The translations under genes and the position numbers were made by a program. The notes beneath the pieces are model-generated. The model was given only the letters and a program-made list of their open reading frames with translations, was not told the DNA's origin and made no database searches. DNA of 64,000 nucleotides from Streptomyces xanthochromogenes (GTDB lineage Bacteria > Actinomycetota > Actinomycetes > Streptomycetales > Streptomycetaceae): NCBI RefSeq assembly GCF_014650455.1, contig NZ_BMUZ01000006.1, positions 372,001 to 436,000 on the forward strand. Reading direction: 5' to 3'. Shown here piece after piece: positions 43,253 to 52,815 of the stretch (position 1 is the stretch's first letter; each line of letters begins with the position of its first letter).

Positions 43253-44626
43253 TCATCCGCGGGGAGTCGTCTCCTCACGGATGACCGCGCCCGCGACCCG
43301 GAACGCCGCGTTCGCGGCGGGGACGCCGCAGTACACGCCGGTCTGGAGCAGCACTTCCTTGATCTCGTCCGGGGTGAGGCCCGCGCGCAGCGCGGCCCGG
43401 GTGTGGGCCGCGAGGTCGTCCAGGTGACCGCCCGAGGCGAGCGCGGCCAGGGCCACCGCGGCCCGGGTGCGCCGGTCGAGGCCGTCCCTCGCCCAGACCT
43501 CGCCCCAGGCGTGGCGGGTGGTGAGCTCGTCGAAGTCGCGGCCGAAGGCGTCGGCACCGGCGGTCTCGGCGTCCACGTGGGCGTCGCCGAGCACCTCGCG
43601 CCGGATCTTCATGCCTAGCTCGTACGCGTCCGGCCGGGCGGGCGGCTCGACGGCGGCGGGCTCGACGGCGGCTGGCTGGTCGAGGACCGGAGCCGCGGTC
43701 TCGGGCGGAGCCTGCGGGCCCTCGGGGGCGAGCGGAGCACTGGGTGCGGGGGGTGCGAGGGGCGTGGCGGGGGCGAGCGGGGCCATCGGTGCGGCGGCGG
43801 CCGGCGCGGGCATCGCGGTGAGACCCGTCGTCGTCTCGGGCGCGGCCTGCCAGGCCGTGGAGAAGTGGCGCACCAGCAGATCGGTGACGGCGCCGGGCTG
43901 CTCGACCGGCGCGAGATGGGCCGCGCCCGGCACCACGGCGAGGCCGGCGCCCGGTATGCCCGCGACCAGGGTGCGCGCGTCACCGGGGCCGGTCACCCGG
44001 TCCTCGGCGCCGACCAGGGCGAGCGTGGGCACGGTGATGCGGCCGAGCTCGGCCCGGACGTCGAAGGCGGCGAGCGCCTCGCAGGCCGCGATGTAGCAGG
44101 CGGGGTCGGTGGTGCGGACCATCTGCACGGCCCACTCCACGATCGCGGGCTGGGCCGCGGCGTAGGCGGGGGTGAACCAGCGCTCGGGCGCGGAGCGCGC
44201 CATCGGGTCCATGCCGTTGGTCCGGACGATCACGCCGCGCTGGCGGTATTCGTCGGCGGTGCCGAACCGGGGCGCGGCGGCGACCAGCGCGAGCGAAGCG
44301 AGGCGGTGCGGGTGGCGCAGGGCCAGATCGGCGCCGATCGCGCCGCCGATGGAACAGCCGGCGTAGCCGAAGCGCTGCACGCCGAGCCCGTCGAGGGTGG
44401 CGATCAGCCGGTCACCGAGCTCGGCGACGGAGTGGGCGGGGCTCGCGGGCGCGCCGCCGTGTCCCGGCAGATCGAACCGGACCACCCGCCAGTGGTTGGC
44501 CAGCTCGGGTATCTGGCGGTCCCACATGTGCCAGGTCGTACCCAGGGAGGGGCCCACGACCAGGACCGGGGCGTCTTCTGGGCCGTCGCAGCGGTATTGC
44601 AGGGTGTCCGGTGGTATCTCGCTCAC
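43253..44626 (-). CDS. pcaL: PcaD-PcaC fusion: 3-oxoadipate enol-lactonase / 4-carboxymuconolactone decarboxylase
   Basis: A 457-residue bifunctional enzyme of the protocatechuate branch of the beta-ketoadipate pathway. Residues 1-260 are an alpha/beta hydrolase (nucleophile in GCSIGGAIG near 95, His in GAAHLAPVEQP). Residues 345-457 are a carboxymuconolactone decarboxylase (RHAWGEVWARDGLDRRTR, QTGVYCGVPAANAAF). Between them lies a 70-residue linker of Ala/Pro repeats (APLAPATPLAPPAPSAPLAP), longer and more repetitive than the short linker I would expect. No other pca genes are near, whereas pcaL is usually in a pcaIJFHGBL cluster. GTG at 44626. Confidence 0.9.
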   Translation of the reverse strand: MSEIPPDTLQYRCDGPEDAPVLVVGPSLGTTWHMWDRQIPELANHWRVVRFDLPGHGGAPASPAHSVAELGDRLIATLDGLGVQRFGYAGCSIGGAIGADLALRHPHRLASLALVAAAPRFGTADEYRQRGVIVRTNGMDPMARSAPERWFTPAYAAAQPAIVEWAVQMVRTTDPACYIAACEALAAFDVRAELGRITVPTLALVGAEDRVTGPGDARTLVAGIPGAGLAVVPGAAHLAPVEQPGAVTDLLVRHFSTAWQAAPETTTGLTAMPAPAAAAPMAPLAPATPLAPPAPSAPLAPEGPQAPPETAAPVLDQPAAVEPAAVEPPARPDAYELGMKIRREVLGDAHVDAETAGADAFGRDFDELTTRHAWGEVWARDGLDRRTRAAVALAALASGGHLDDLAAHTRAALRAGLTPDEIKEVLLQTGVYCGVPAANAAFRVAGAVIREETTPRG

Positions 44627-44952
44627 TCTTCCGACCCTCTCATCCGTCACGTGGCCCCCCATGGCCGGGGGTGGACCTCAGGCCCCTCGTTTCGGGACAT
44701 GCCCCCTATGTACGCAGCTGTGTGAACGGCCTCCGGCGACGCGGAGGCCCGAGCGGCCGGCCCTTTCGTCCCGTGGGGCCGCCCCGCGGACCGTCGTCAC
44801 CCAGCGAAGTCGCGGAACATTCTGACGCAGGGTCAGTTCTGTTGCTGCGTCCGGCACTTGGGGGTTTCTCGTAAGCCCGTCGGCGGAAACCGCCCGCAGA
44901 ACAGGAACGACATCCCTGGGGACCGGGCCGGGAGTGACACCCCGCAGGCCCG
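44627..44952. other. 326-bp gap between pcaL and the inositol-type operon
   Basis: Holds the promoter of pcaL on the left and the end of the 45-51 kb operon on the right. Visible items: a hairpin at 44728-44749 just after a 5-codon ATG-to-TGA frame (44708-44725, plus strand), and a short inverted repeat CTGAC-GCAGG-GTCAG near 44823. No coding frame with good codon use. Confidence 0.5.
44728..44749. terminator. Small hairpin in the pcaL upstream gap
   Basis: GGCCTCCG pairs with CGGAGGCC around a 6-base loop. It may end the leftward inositol-type operon, although it is about 200 bp past the last stop. Confidence 0.4.
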
Positions 44953-45540
44953 TCAGGGAGTCGCCGTGGACACCACGTAGACGACCGGCCGGTCCGGGTC
45001 GGTCTCGTCGACCGTGATGTTCCGGGTCGGCAGCGGGTCCTTCTGGGTATGGGTGGCGCCCGCCCAGTCGTGGCCCGCGGCGAAGGGCCAGCCGACCCGC
45101 TTGGCGTCCTGCGGGGAGACCGTCACGTCACCCGGCTTGAGCGCGGCGGTGCTCGTGCCGCTCTCCTTCATGAACTCGGCGAGGCCTGCCGCACTCGTCC
45201 GGAAGTTGACGTACAGCTTGCTGACGTTCCAGGTGTTGGACTCGAAGTAGTCGACACCGACGGCGTCCGCCGGGATCGGCACGTTGTAGATGCGCCGCTG
45301 GGTCTTGGACGGCCAGTCGTGCCGGAGGCCGTTGGGCGCGGCCGTGGCCTCCTTGTCGCGGCCGCTGGTGCGGCTCTGCTCGGCGGAGATCGCCAGATAG
45401 CCCGCGGGCACCCCGATGAGCAGCACGATGATCACCGCGGTGATCCAGCGCCGCCTGACCATGTGCTCATGCGTCTCGGGCGGCCGCTCGTCCGGCGGCG
45501 GGGACTGGCGTGGCACCGCGGGGCGGTCGGACGGTGTCAT
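44953..45540 (-). CDS. Single-pass membrane protein of unknown function
   Basis: 195 residues: a Pro-rich cytosolic start, one membrane helix (about 33-53) and an extracellular domain of about 140 residues with no motif I recognise. The start overlaps the ROK stop as TGATG, so it is the last gene of the operon. Its link to sugar uptake is unknown. Confidence 0.75.
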   Translation of the reverse strand: MTPSDRPAVPRQSPPPDERPPETHEHMVRRRWITAVIIVLLIGVPAGYLAISAEQSRTSGRDKEATAAPNGLRHDWPSKTQRRIYNVPIPADAVGVDYFESNTWNVSKLYVNFRTSAAGLAEFMKESGTSTAALKPGDVTVSPQDAKRVGWPFAAGHDWAGATHTQKDPLPTRNITVDETDPDRPVVYVVSTATP

Positions 45541-46709
45541 CAGTCGGATCCCTGGGTGGTGCGGGTGGTGCCCGTCCTGCGGACGGCTTCTGCCGCCTTG
45601 GCGTAGCGCTCGTAGCGCTCGACCCGGCGGCGGTTGGCCCGGCGGAAGCGGCGGGCCACCAGACGGGCGAGGTCGGCGGCGCCGACCATACCCGCCTCGG
45701 GGCCGAGCTGGGCCTTGGCGATCCTCGCCTCGGGCCGGTAGCCGCGGCCGGTGAGGTGGCGCCGGAAGGCGTCCCTCGCGGGCCCGATCAACAGGTCGTC
45801 GGCGGCGCTGACGCCGCCGCCGATCACGAAGCAGGAGGGGTCGAGGGCGGCGGCCAGGTTGGCGATGCCGACGCCGAGCCACTGCCCGATGTCCTGGAGC
45901 AGCTCGACGCACATGGCGTCGCCCTCGCGGGCCAGCTCGGTGATGAGCGGCCCGGTGATCTCGGGGATGTTCCCGCCGACCCGCTCGATGATGTTGTACG
46001 CCACCGGGGAGTCGGCGGTCGCCAGTTCGCGGGCCTCGCGCACGAGCGCGTTCCCCGAGCTGTACTGCTCCCAGCAGCCCCGGTTGCCGCAGGCGCAGCG
46101 GTGTCCGCCGGGCACGACCTGCATATGGCCGAACTCGCCGGCCACGCCGTACTTGCCGCGCTTGACCTGCCCGTCCTCCAGGATCGCGCCGCCGATGCCG
46201 GTGCCGAGCGTGATCATGACGAGGTGGTCCTCGCCGCGGCCGGCGCCGAAGCGCCACTCGGCCCAGGCGGCCGTGTTGGCGTCGTTGTCGACCATCACCG
46301 GGACCGCGAGACGGGCCTGGAGGGCGTCGCGCAGCGGCTCGTTGCGCCAGGCGAGGTGCGGGGCGAACAGGATGGTGGAACGGTCGGCGTCGACCCAGCC
46401 GGCCGCTCCGATGCCCACGGCGTGCACGTCGTGCCGGTCGGAGAGGTCGAGCACCAGCTCGGTGATGGTGTCCTCGACGACCTTGGGGCTCTTGGACTTG
46501 TCCGGGGTCTCCGTGCGGAGCTTCTCCAGGATGTTCCCGTCCGCGTCCACGACCCCGGCCATCACCTTCGTACCGCCGATGTCGATGCCGACCGTCGGGA
46601 CCCGGGGGGCCGTCAGGTGCGAGCGGCGTTCCCGGGTGCCTACGGTGCGCAGCACGGTGGCCCGGGCGGAACCCCGGTGGGCTAGGGCGAAGTCGCGGTA
46701 CGTGGTCAT
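45540..46709 (-). CDS. ROK-family sugar kinase (glucokinase-like)
   Basis: 389 residues. An N-terminal extension of about 37 residues precedes the ATP-binding VGIDIGGTKVMAGVVD; further on are VMVDNDANTAAWAEWRFGAG (catalytic Asp), GTGIGGAI and the zinc motif CACGNRGCWEQ. It should phosphorylate glucose or a related hexose. It follows the ABC importer genes in one operon. The ATG at 46709 matches the N terminus I know for Streptomyces homologues; a GTG at 46727 is an alternative. Confidence 0.88.
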   Translation of the reverse strand: MTTYRDFALAHRGSARATVLRTVGTRERRSHLTAPRVPTVGIDIGGTKVMAGVVDADGNILEKLRTETPDKSKSPKVVEDTITELVLDLSDRHDVHAVGIGAAGWVDADRSTILFAPHLAWRNEPLRDALQARLAVPVMVDNDANTAAWAEWRFGAGRGEDHLVMITLGTGIGGAILEDGQVKRGKYGVAGEFGHMQVVPGGHRCACGNRGCWEQYSSGNALVREARELATADSPVAYNIIERVGGNIPEITGPLITELAREGDAMCVELLQDIGQWLGVGIANLAAALDPSCFVIGGGVSAADDLLIGPARDAFRRHLTGRGYRPEARIAKAQLGPEAGMVGAADLARLVARRFRRANRRRVERYERYAKAAEAVRRTGTTRTTQGSD

Positions 46710-46784
46710 CGGGGCCGATTCTGCCACCCCTGCCGGACCCGGACCCTGCGCGAGGGGCCGCCCCGGTGGCCCGGGGCGGCCTGC

Positions 46785-47635
<851 letters not shown>

Positions 47636-47639
<4 letters not shown>

Positions 47640-48673
47640 GCTGTCGCCTCCGCCCGCTTGCGCACCCACGCGTTGAGCAGGGTGGCCAGCAGGAGCATCG
47701 CTCCGAGGAAGAACTTGAACCAGTCCGGGTTCCACTCCGCGTACACGATGCCCTTGCTGGTCATGCCGAAGATGAACGCGCCCACCGCGGAGCCGATCGC
47801 CGAGCCGTAGCCGCCGGTGATCAGACAGCCGCCGATGACGGCCGCGATGATGTAGATCAGCTCGTTGCCGACGCCCTCGCCGGACTGCACCACGTCGAAC
47901 GAGAACAGCAGGTGCTGGCCCGAGACCCAGGCGGCGAAGGCGACGCCCATGTACAGGCCGATCTTCGTCTTGAAGACGGGGACGCCGACCGCACGGGCCG
48001 CGTCCGCCTCGCCGCCCACCGCGAAGATCCAGTTGCCGAAGCGGGTCCGCAGAAGGATCCAGGTGGCGATCGCGACCAGGGCGAACCACCACAGGATGGT
48101 GACCTTCAGGTTGACCGAGCCGATGGTGAGCTGGGAGGCGAAGAGCTTCTTCGCCGACTCGAAGCCCTCCATGTCGGCGATGGACTTCGTCGAGACCGTG
48201 CCGCTGATCAGCTTGGTGAAGCCGAGGTTGAGGCCGGTCAGCATCAGGAACGTGCCCAGCGTGATGATGAAGCTGGGGAGCTTGGTGCGGGTCAGCATGA
48301 AGCCGTTGAACGCGCCGATGGCGACGGTGACGAGCAGCGAGACCAGCACGCCCACCCAGACGTTCGCCGTCATCTGGTAGCTGAACATCGAGGAGACGAG
48401 CGCCGATGTCGTCACCAGGACGCCGGCCGACAGGTCGAACTCGCCGCCGATCATGAGCAGCGCGACCGGCACCGCCATGATGCCGATCGTCGAGGCCGCG
48501 TACAGGACGGTCGAGAGGCTGGAGGGCTGCAGGAAGCTTCCGGCGACGACCGAGAAGAAGAGGAAGACGGCGCCGGCGCCGACCACCGAGCCGAGTTCGG
48601 GACGCCCGAGGATCTTGCGCCAGACCGAGCGGCGCAGCAGGCGCTCGTCCCCGGCGGTGTCGGTCGCGGTCAT
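47636..48673 (-). CDS. Sugar-type ABC importer, permease (BPD_transp_2)
   Basis: 345-residue permease of the ribose/xylose/inositol class with about ten helices: GIMAVPVALLMIGGEFDLSAG near residue 70, TLGTFLMLTGLN, and AAVIGGCLITGGYGSAIGSAVGA near 290, the family signature. It transports a monosaccharide or cyclitol. The ATG overlaps the upstream binding-protein stop. Confidence 0.93.
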
Positions 48674-49683
48674 CGTGTCCCCCGCTTCGTGTACGCCTCC
48701 AGCGCGGCGGCCTGGTCCTTGGTGATGATCTGGGGTCCGGTCAGGACCGGGCGTCCGCCGCCGAGCACATCGGCGTTGTACTTGTAGAGCCAGAGCAGGT
48801 CCACCGCCTCGTACCCCTGGAGGTAGGGCTGCTGGTCGACGGCGAAGCCGAGGGTGCCGGCCTTCAGGGACGTGGCGACCTTCTCGTTGAGGTCGAAGGT
48901 GTCGATCTCGGCGGAGCTGCCGGCCGACTGCTTGGCCTTGACGGCGGTGTCCGCGAAGGGTGCGCCGAGGGTGACGACCGCGTCGATGGACGGGTTGGCC
49001 TGGAGCTTGGCCTCGATGGAGGACTGCACGTCGGGCATGCTGGTGCCGGTGACGTAGAGGTTCTGCACCTCGCCCTTGAACGTCTGCTTGGTACCCGCGC
49101 AGCGCTGTTCGTGGCCGACGTTGCCCTGCTCGTGCAGGACGCAGAGCGCCTTCTTCTTCCCGCGCTTGGTGAGCTCCTCGCCGACGGCCTCGCCCGCGAT
49201 CGTCTCGTCCTGGCCGATGTGCGTGAGCGCCCCGAACTCCTTGGACTTCTCCGAGCCCGAGTTCACCGTGATCACCGGGATGCCGGCCTTCTCGGCCTTG
49301 GCCACGACGTCCTTGAGGGCGTCCGGCTTTGCGAGCGTGACGATCAGGCCGTCCACCTTCTGGTCGATGGCGGCCTGTACGAACTGCGCCTGCTGCTGCC
49401 CCTGGTCGCTGTGCGAGTAGAGGAAGTCGATGTTGTCCTTGACGGCCGCCTGCTTGGCGCCGCTCTGCACGATGTCCCAGAACGTGTCGCCGTCGCCCGA
49501 GTGGGTGACCATCGCGAACTTCCAGTGGGGGGTGTTCACCGCGGCCCTGCCCTGGGCCTGAGCGGACTTGCGCGCGTCCTCGGCGCGCTTGCCGCCGGTG
49601 CTGCTGCACCCCGCCAAGGAGGCTCCGAGCACCGCTGCCAGCACCGCGCCCATGACGCGTACCCCTGTCCGAACCCTTGCCAC
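48670..49683 (-). CDS. Sugar-type ABC importer, binding lipoprotein (copy 1)
   Basis: 337 residues, lipobox SLAGC near residue 26, then the type-I periplasmic-binding fold: KFAMVTHSGDGDTFWDIVQSGAKQAA, DQKVDGLIVTLAKPDAL and AVVTLGAPFADTAV. It is a close paralogue of the next gene (same order of motifs throughout). The GTG at 49683 gives a normal signal peptide; an ATG at 49785 overlapping the upstream stop would add 34 residues that break it. Confidence 0.9.
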   Translation of the reverse strand: MARVRTGVRVMGAVLAAVLGASLAGCSSTGGKRAEDARKSAQAQGRAAVNTPHWKFAMVTHSGDGDTFWDIVQSGAKQAAVKDNIDFLYSHSDQGQQQAQFVQAAIDQKVDGLIVTLAKPDALKDVVAKAEKAGIPVITVNSGSEKSKEFGALTHIGQDETIAGEAVGEELTKRGKKKALCVLHEQGNVGHEQRCAGTKQTFKGEVQNLYVTGTSMPDVQSSIEAKLQANPSIDAVVTLGAPFADTAVKAKQSAGSSAEIDTFDLNEKVATSLKAGTLGFAVDQQPYLQGYEAVDLLWLYKYNADVLGGGRPVLTGPQIITKDQAAALEAYTKRGTR

Positions 49684-49718
49684 GACGCCGTGCCCTTCTT
49701 GCTGTACCACCGGGTGCC

Positions 49719-49746
49719 GCCGGGGCTGGTTCAGGCCTGCCCCGGC
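49719..49746. terminator. Hairpin between the two binding-protein genes
   Basis: GCCGGGG (49719-49725) pairs with CCCCGGC (49740-49746) in the 98-bp gap. Such intercistronic hairpins after a binding-protein gene can reduce read-through and raise its relative expression. Confidence 0.4.
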
Positions 49747-49781
49747 CGCCCAAGTATGGGTCACGCCGGGTCGACGGGCGA

Positions 49782-50786
49782 TCATCGGGTACCGCGGGCG
49801 GTGTACTTCTCCAGCGTCGGCGCGTCCTTGCCGGTGACGATCGCGGGTCCGGTGAGGACCGGCCTGCCGCCGCCGATGACGTCACCGTTGGTCTTGTTCA
49901 GCCACAACTCGTCGACGGCGAGGTAGCCCTGGAGGTAGGGCTGCTGGTCGACGGCGAAACCGATCTGCTGCGCCTCGAACTGCTTGACCACGGCCGCGTT
50001 CAGGTCGAAGGTGTCGATCTCGGCCGAGCTGCTCGCGTCCGCCTTCGCCCGGACCGCGGCCGCCGCCATCGGCGCGCCGAGCGTGACCACCGCGTCGATG
50101 TCCTTGGCCGACTGGAGCTTCGCCTCGATGGAGGAGGTGGACGCGGGCGTGTTGGTGCCGTCCACGTTCAGGTTCTCGACGCCGCCCCGGAACGTCTTCT
50201 TCACACCCGCACAGCGCTGTTCCAGGGAGACGTTGCCCTGCTCGTGCAGGACGCAGAGGACCTTCCGCTTCCCGCGTTTCGTGAGCTCGTCGCCGACCGC
50301 CTCACCGGCCACCTCCTCGTCCTGGCCGATGTGGCCGAGCGCGCCGACGGCCCCCGAGTAGTCGGCGCCGGAGTTGATGGTGACGACGGGTATCCCGGCG
50401 GCGACGGCCTTCTTGACGACGTCCTTGACGGCCTCGGGCTTGGCGAGCGTGACGACGATCCCGTCGACCTTCTGGTCGATGGCCGCCTGGACCAGCTGCG
50501 CCTGCTGCTGCCCCTCCTTGTTCGCCGAGTACAGGAAGTCGACGTTGTCCTTGGCCGCGGCCTGTTTCGCGCCGCTCTGCACGATGTCCCAGAAGGTGTC
50601 GCCCTCGCCGGAGTGGGTCACCATCGCGATCTTGAGGCGGGGGGTGGTCACCGCCTTTCCGCCGCTCGCCGGCGCGGAGCCCTTGCCCTCGGAGCTCTTG
50701 CCCCCCGAGCTGCTGCAGCCGCCGACCGTGAGCGCCAGTGCGGCGACGGCCACGGCCGCCGTGGTTGCCGTGCGGGGTGTGCGCAT
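49782..50786 (-). CDS. Sugar-type ABC importer, binding lipoprotein (copy 2)
   Basis: 334 residues, lipobox TVGGC near residue 23 and the same order of motifs as copy 1 (KIAMVTHSGEGDTFWDIVQSGAK, DQKVDGIVVTLAKPEAV, VVTLGAPMAAAAV, VDQQPYLQGYLAVDELWL). It is the first gene of the operon, read from the promoter at 50829-50858. Tandem duplication with divergence suggests two related ligands or one high-level receptor. Inositol is the most likely ligand given the adjacent dehydrogenase. Confidence 0.9.
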   Translation of the reverse strand: MRTPRTATTAAVAVAALALTVGGCSSSGGKSSEGKGSAPASGGKAVTTPRLKIAMVTHSGEGDTFWDIVQSGAKQAAAKDNVDFLYSANKEGQQQAQLVQAAIDQKVDGIVVTLAKPEAVKDVVKKAVAAGIPVVTINSGADYSGAVGALGHIGQDEEVAGEAVGDELTKRGKRKVLCVLHEQGNVSLEQRCAGVKKTFRGGVENLNVDGTNTPASTSSIEAKLQSAKDIDAVVTLGAPMAAAAVRAKADASSSAEIDTFDLNAAVVKQFEAQQIGFAVDQQPYLQGYLAVDELWLNKTNGDVIGGGRPVLTGPAIVTGKDAPTLEKYTARGTR

Positions 50787-50828
50787 GGGTTCCGCCTTCT
50801 GTCCCGGCCGCCCGGTTGCGGCACGTGA

Positions 50829-50858
50829 GTTCTAGCGGCGGGCCCGGGACACCGTCAA
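50829..50858 (-). promoter_or_regulatory. Promoter of the inositol-type importer operon
   Basis: On the minus strand, TTGACG (50853-50858) and TAGAAC (50829-50834) are spaced by 18 bp and lie about 45 bp before the first start codon. The -35 box overlaps the conserved operator-like motif. Confidence 0.6.
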
Positions 50859-50868
50859 TACTTTGTCC
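50854..50868 (-). promoter_or_regulatory. Operator-like motif GGACAAAGTATTGAC
   Basis: Matches the motif upstream of the divergent dehydrogenase (51753-51767) at 14 of 15 positions, in the same orientation relative to its gene. It overlaps the -35 box. Binding by the neighbouring GntR protein is inferred. Confidence 0.65.
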
Positions 50869-50923
50869 GAACATTCTGACCCGATACGCGCTTCCGCGGC
50901 GGCAGGCCCCGAGCGGCGGTCGC

Positions 50924-51697
50924 TCAGGGACGTACGAGCAGCTGGAACTCGAAGGAGTAGCGGGAGGCCCGGTAGATGTGCGAGCCGAACTCCACGGCCC
51001 GGCCGGTGTCGTCGAAGGTGGTGCGCTGCATGGTGAGCAGCGGGGCGCCCGTCGCCTCGGTGAGCAGGTCGGCCTCCTGCCCGGTGGCCGCGCGCGCCCC
51101 CACCGTCTGACGCGCGCTGTGCAGGGTGATGCCCGCGCCCCGCATCAGCCGGTAGAGCCCGGTGCCCTCCAGATACTCGGTGTCCAGCGGGAGCAGCCCG
51201 GTCGGCAGGTGGTTGCGCAGCCGCGCCATGGGCTCGCCGTGCGCGTACCGCAGCCGCTCCACCAGGTGGACGTCGCTGCCCTCGGGCACCCCGAGCGCGG
51301 CCGCGACCTCGGCGGTGGCCGGCTCGAAGGTGTTGCGCAGCACGGTGGTGGCCGGCTTCTGGCCGGCCGCCTCCAGGTCGTCGAAGAGGCTGCTCAGCTC
51401 CAGCGGGCGCTTGACCTGGCTGTGCACCACCTGGGTCCCCACCCCCCGGCGGCGCACCAGGAGGCCCTTGTCGACCAGGGCCTGGATGGCCTGGCGGACG
51501 GTGGGCCGGGAGAGCCCGAGCCGATGGGCGAGGTCGATCTCGTTGCCGAGGAGGCTGCCGGGCGTGAGGGTGCCCTTCTCGATGGCCGCCTCCAGCTGCT
51601 GCGAGAGCTGGAAGTAGAGCGGGACCGGGCTGGTGCGGTCCACGCCGAGCTGGAGCGGCTTCGGGAAGTCCATCGCTGGTCTGGGCTGCTTGGGCAC
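50924..51697 (-). CDS. GntR-family (HutC-like) repressor of the inositol-type genes
   Basis: 257 residues. Winged helix at about 20-85 (LGNEIDLAHRLGLSRPTVRQAIQAL) and a UTRA/HutC-type effector domain (VHLVERLRYAHGEPMARLRN, onwards to SFEFQLLV). It should bind a sugar or cyclitol and release DNA. A TACGCT -10 box lies 6 bases before the GTG at 51697, so this start is chosen; ATG at 51673 is the alternative. It lies between the two arms it probably controls. Confidence 0.9.
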   Translation of the reverse strand: MPKQPRPAMDFPKPLQLGVDRTSPVPLYFQLSQQLEAAIEKGTLTPGSLLGNEIDLAHRLGLSRPTVRQAIQALVDKGLLVRRRGVGTQVVHSQVKRPLELSSLFDDLEAAGQKPATTVLRNTFEPATAEVAAALGVPEGSDVHLVERLRYAHGEPMARLRNHLPTGLLPLDTEYLEGTGLYRLMRGAGITLHSARQTVGARAATGQEADLLTEATGAPLLTMQRTTFDDTGRAVEFGSHIYRASRYSFEFQLLVRP

Positions 51698-51703
51698 GGA
51701 GCG

Positions 51704-51709
51704 AGCGTA
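51704..51709 (-). promoter_or_regulatory. -10 box TACGCT, candidate leaderless promoter of the GntR gene
   Basis: On the minus strand TACGCT ends 6 bases before the GTG at 51697; no ribosome-binding site. Confidence 0.55.
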
Positions 51710-51752
51710 GTGCCCGGGGATGTTGACGGGAAGTCGTGAAGTTCGATTGTCA

Positions 51753-51767
51753 GGACAAAGTCTTGAC
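51753..51767 (+). promoter_or_regulatory. Operator-like motif GGACAAAGTCTTGAC
   Basis: Second copy of the shared motif, 31 bp before the dehydrogenase start. Its TTGAC end could also serve as a -35 box, so bound repressor would block initiation. Confidence 0.65.
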
Positions 51768-51797
51768 AGGATGAGCCGTCCCGGCCACGGTGTGGCC

Positions 51798-52814
51798 ATG
51801 CGTATCGCACTGATCGGGACGGGACGGATCGGCGCCTTCCATGCCGGAGTCCTGGCCCGCCACCCCGAGGTCGGACAGCTGGTGGTCGCGGACGCCGACG
51901 CGGCGCGGGCCGCCGAGGTCGCGGCGCTCACCGGCGCGACGGCGACGGCCACCGTGGCCGAGGCGCTCGCCGGAGCCGACGCGGTGGTGATCGCCTCGGC
52001 GACCGCCGCGCACGCCGGGCTCATCGCGGCCGCCGCCCGCGCCGGGCTGCCCGCCTTCTGCGAGAAGCCCGTCGCCCTGGACGTGCCGGGCACCCTGGAG
52101 GCGCTCGGCGCGGTGGAGGCGGCGGGCACCGAGCTCCAGCTCGGCTTCATGCGCCGCTTCGACGCGGGCTACCGCAACGCCCGGGAACTCGTGCGCTCGG
52201 GGCGGCTCGGCCGGCTGCACACCGTACGGGCCGTCACCTCCGACCCGGCGCCGCCGCCCGCCGCCTATCTGCCGCTGTCCGGCGGGCTCTACCGCGACTG
52301 TCTGGTCCACGACTTCGACATCGTGCGCTGGGTGACCGGCCGCGAGGTCACCGAGGTGTACGCCATGGGCTCGGACGCCGGGCCCGCGATGTTCCGTGCG
52401 GCCGGGGACATCGACACGGCGGCCGTGGTCCTCACCCTGGACGACGGCACGCTCGCGACCGCGACGGCCGCCCGCTGCAACGGCGCGGGCTACGACGTAC
52501 GGCTCGAACTGGCCGGGGAGTACGACCAGTTCGCGGTCGGCCTGGACGACCGCACCCCGCTGACCTCGGCCGAGCCGCACGGCCCGGGCCGCCCCGACAA
52601 GCCGTGGACCGGTTTCCTGGAACGCTTCGCCCCCGCGTACGAAGCCGAACTGGACGCCTTCGTCCGGCTCGTACGGGGCGAGGCGGCGAACCCCTGCGAC
52701 GGCCGGGACGCGCTGCACGCACTGCGCATCGCGGAGGCGTGCGAGGTGTCCCGCCGGGAGCGGCGGGTGGTGCCGTTGGCCGAGATCCCGGGCGCGGCGG
52801 GCCGGGAGGGGTGA
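51798..52814 (+). CDS. Gfo/Idh/MocA dehydrogenase, probable inositol 2-dehydrogenase
   Basis: 338 residues. The N-terminal NAD fold begins IALIGTGRIGAFHAGVL; the second domain has the family Lys in FCEKPVALD (about 98) and the catalytic Asp-His region GGLYRDCLVHDFDIVRWVTG near 170. This combination fits myo-inositol 2-dehydrogenase (IolG/IdhA). It diverges from the GntR gene and importer operon and carries the same upstream motif, so uptake and first oxidation are likely co-regulated. No downstream iol genes lie here. The stop is 1 bp from the convergent P450 stop. Confidence 0.85.
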   Translation: MRIALIGTGRIGAFHAGVLARHPEVGQLVVADADAARAAEVAALTGATATATVAEALAGADAVVIASATAAHAGLIAAAARAGLPAFCEKPVALDVPGTLEALGAVEAAGTELQLGFMRRFDAGYRNARELVRSGRLGRLHTVRAVTSDPAPPPAAYLPLSGGLYRDCLVHDFDIVRWVTGREVTEVYAMGSDAGPAMFRAAGDIDTAAVVLTLDDGTLATATAARCNGAGYDVRLELAGEYDQFAVGLDDRTPLTSAEPHGPGRPDKPWTGFLERFAPAYEAELDAFVRLVRGEAANPCDGRDALHALRIAEACEVSRRERRVVPLAEIPGAAGREG

Positions 52815-52815
52815 A

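Noticed and set aside
44708..44725. Five-codon frame ATG...TGA (MYAAV) before a hairpin, resembling an attenuator leader
   Set aside because: It is on the plus strand while both flanking genes are on the minus strand, and there is no downstream plus-strand gene to attenuate.
49684..49785. Extended start of binding-protein copy 1 at 49785 with an ATGA overlap
   Set aside because: It would place 34 extra residues before the signal peptide, which then could not act as an N-terminal lipoprotein signal.
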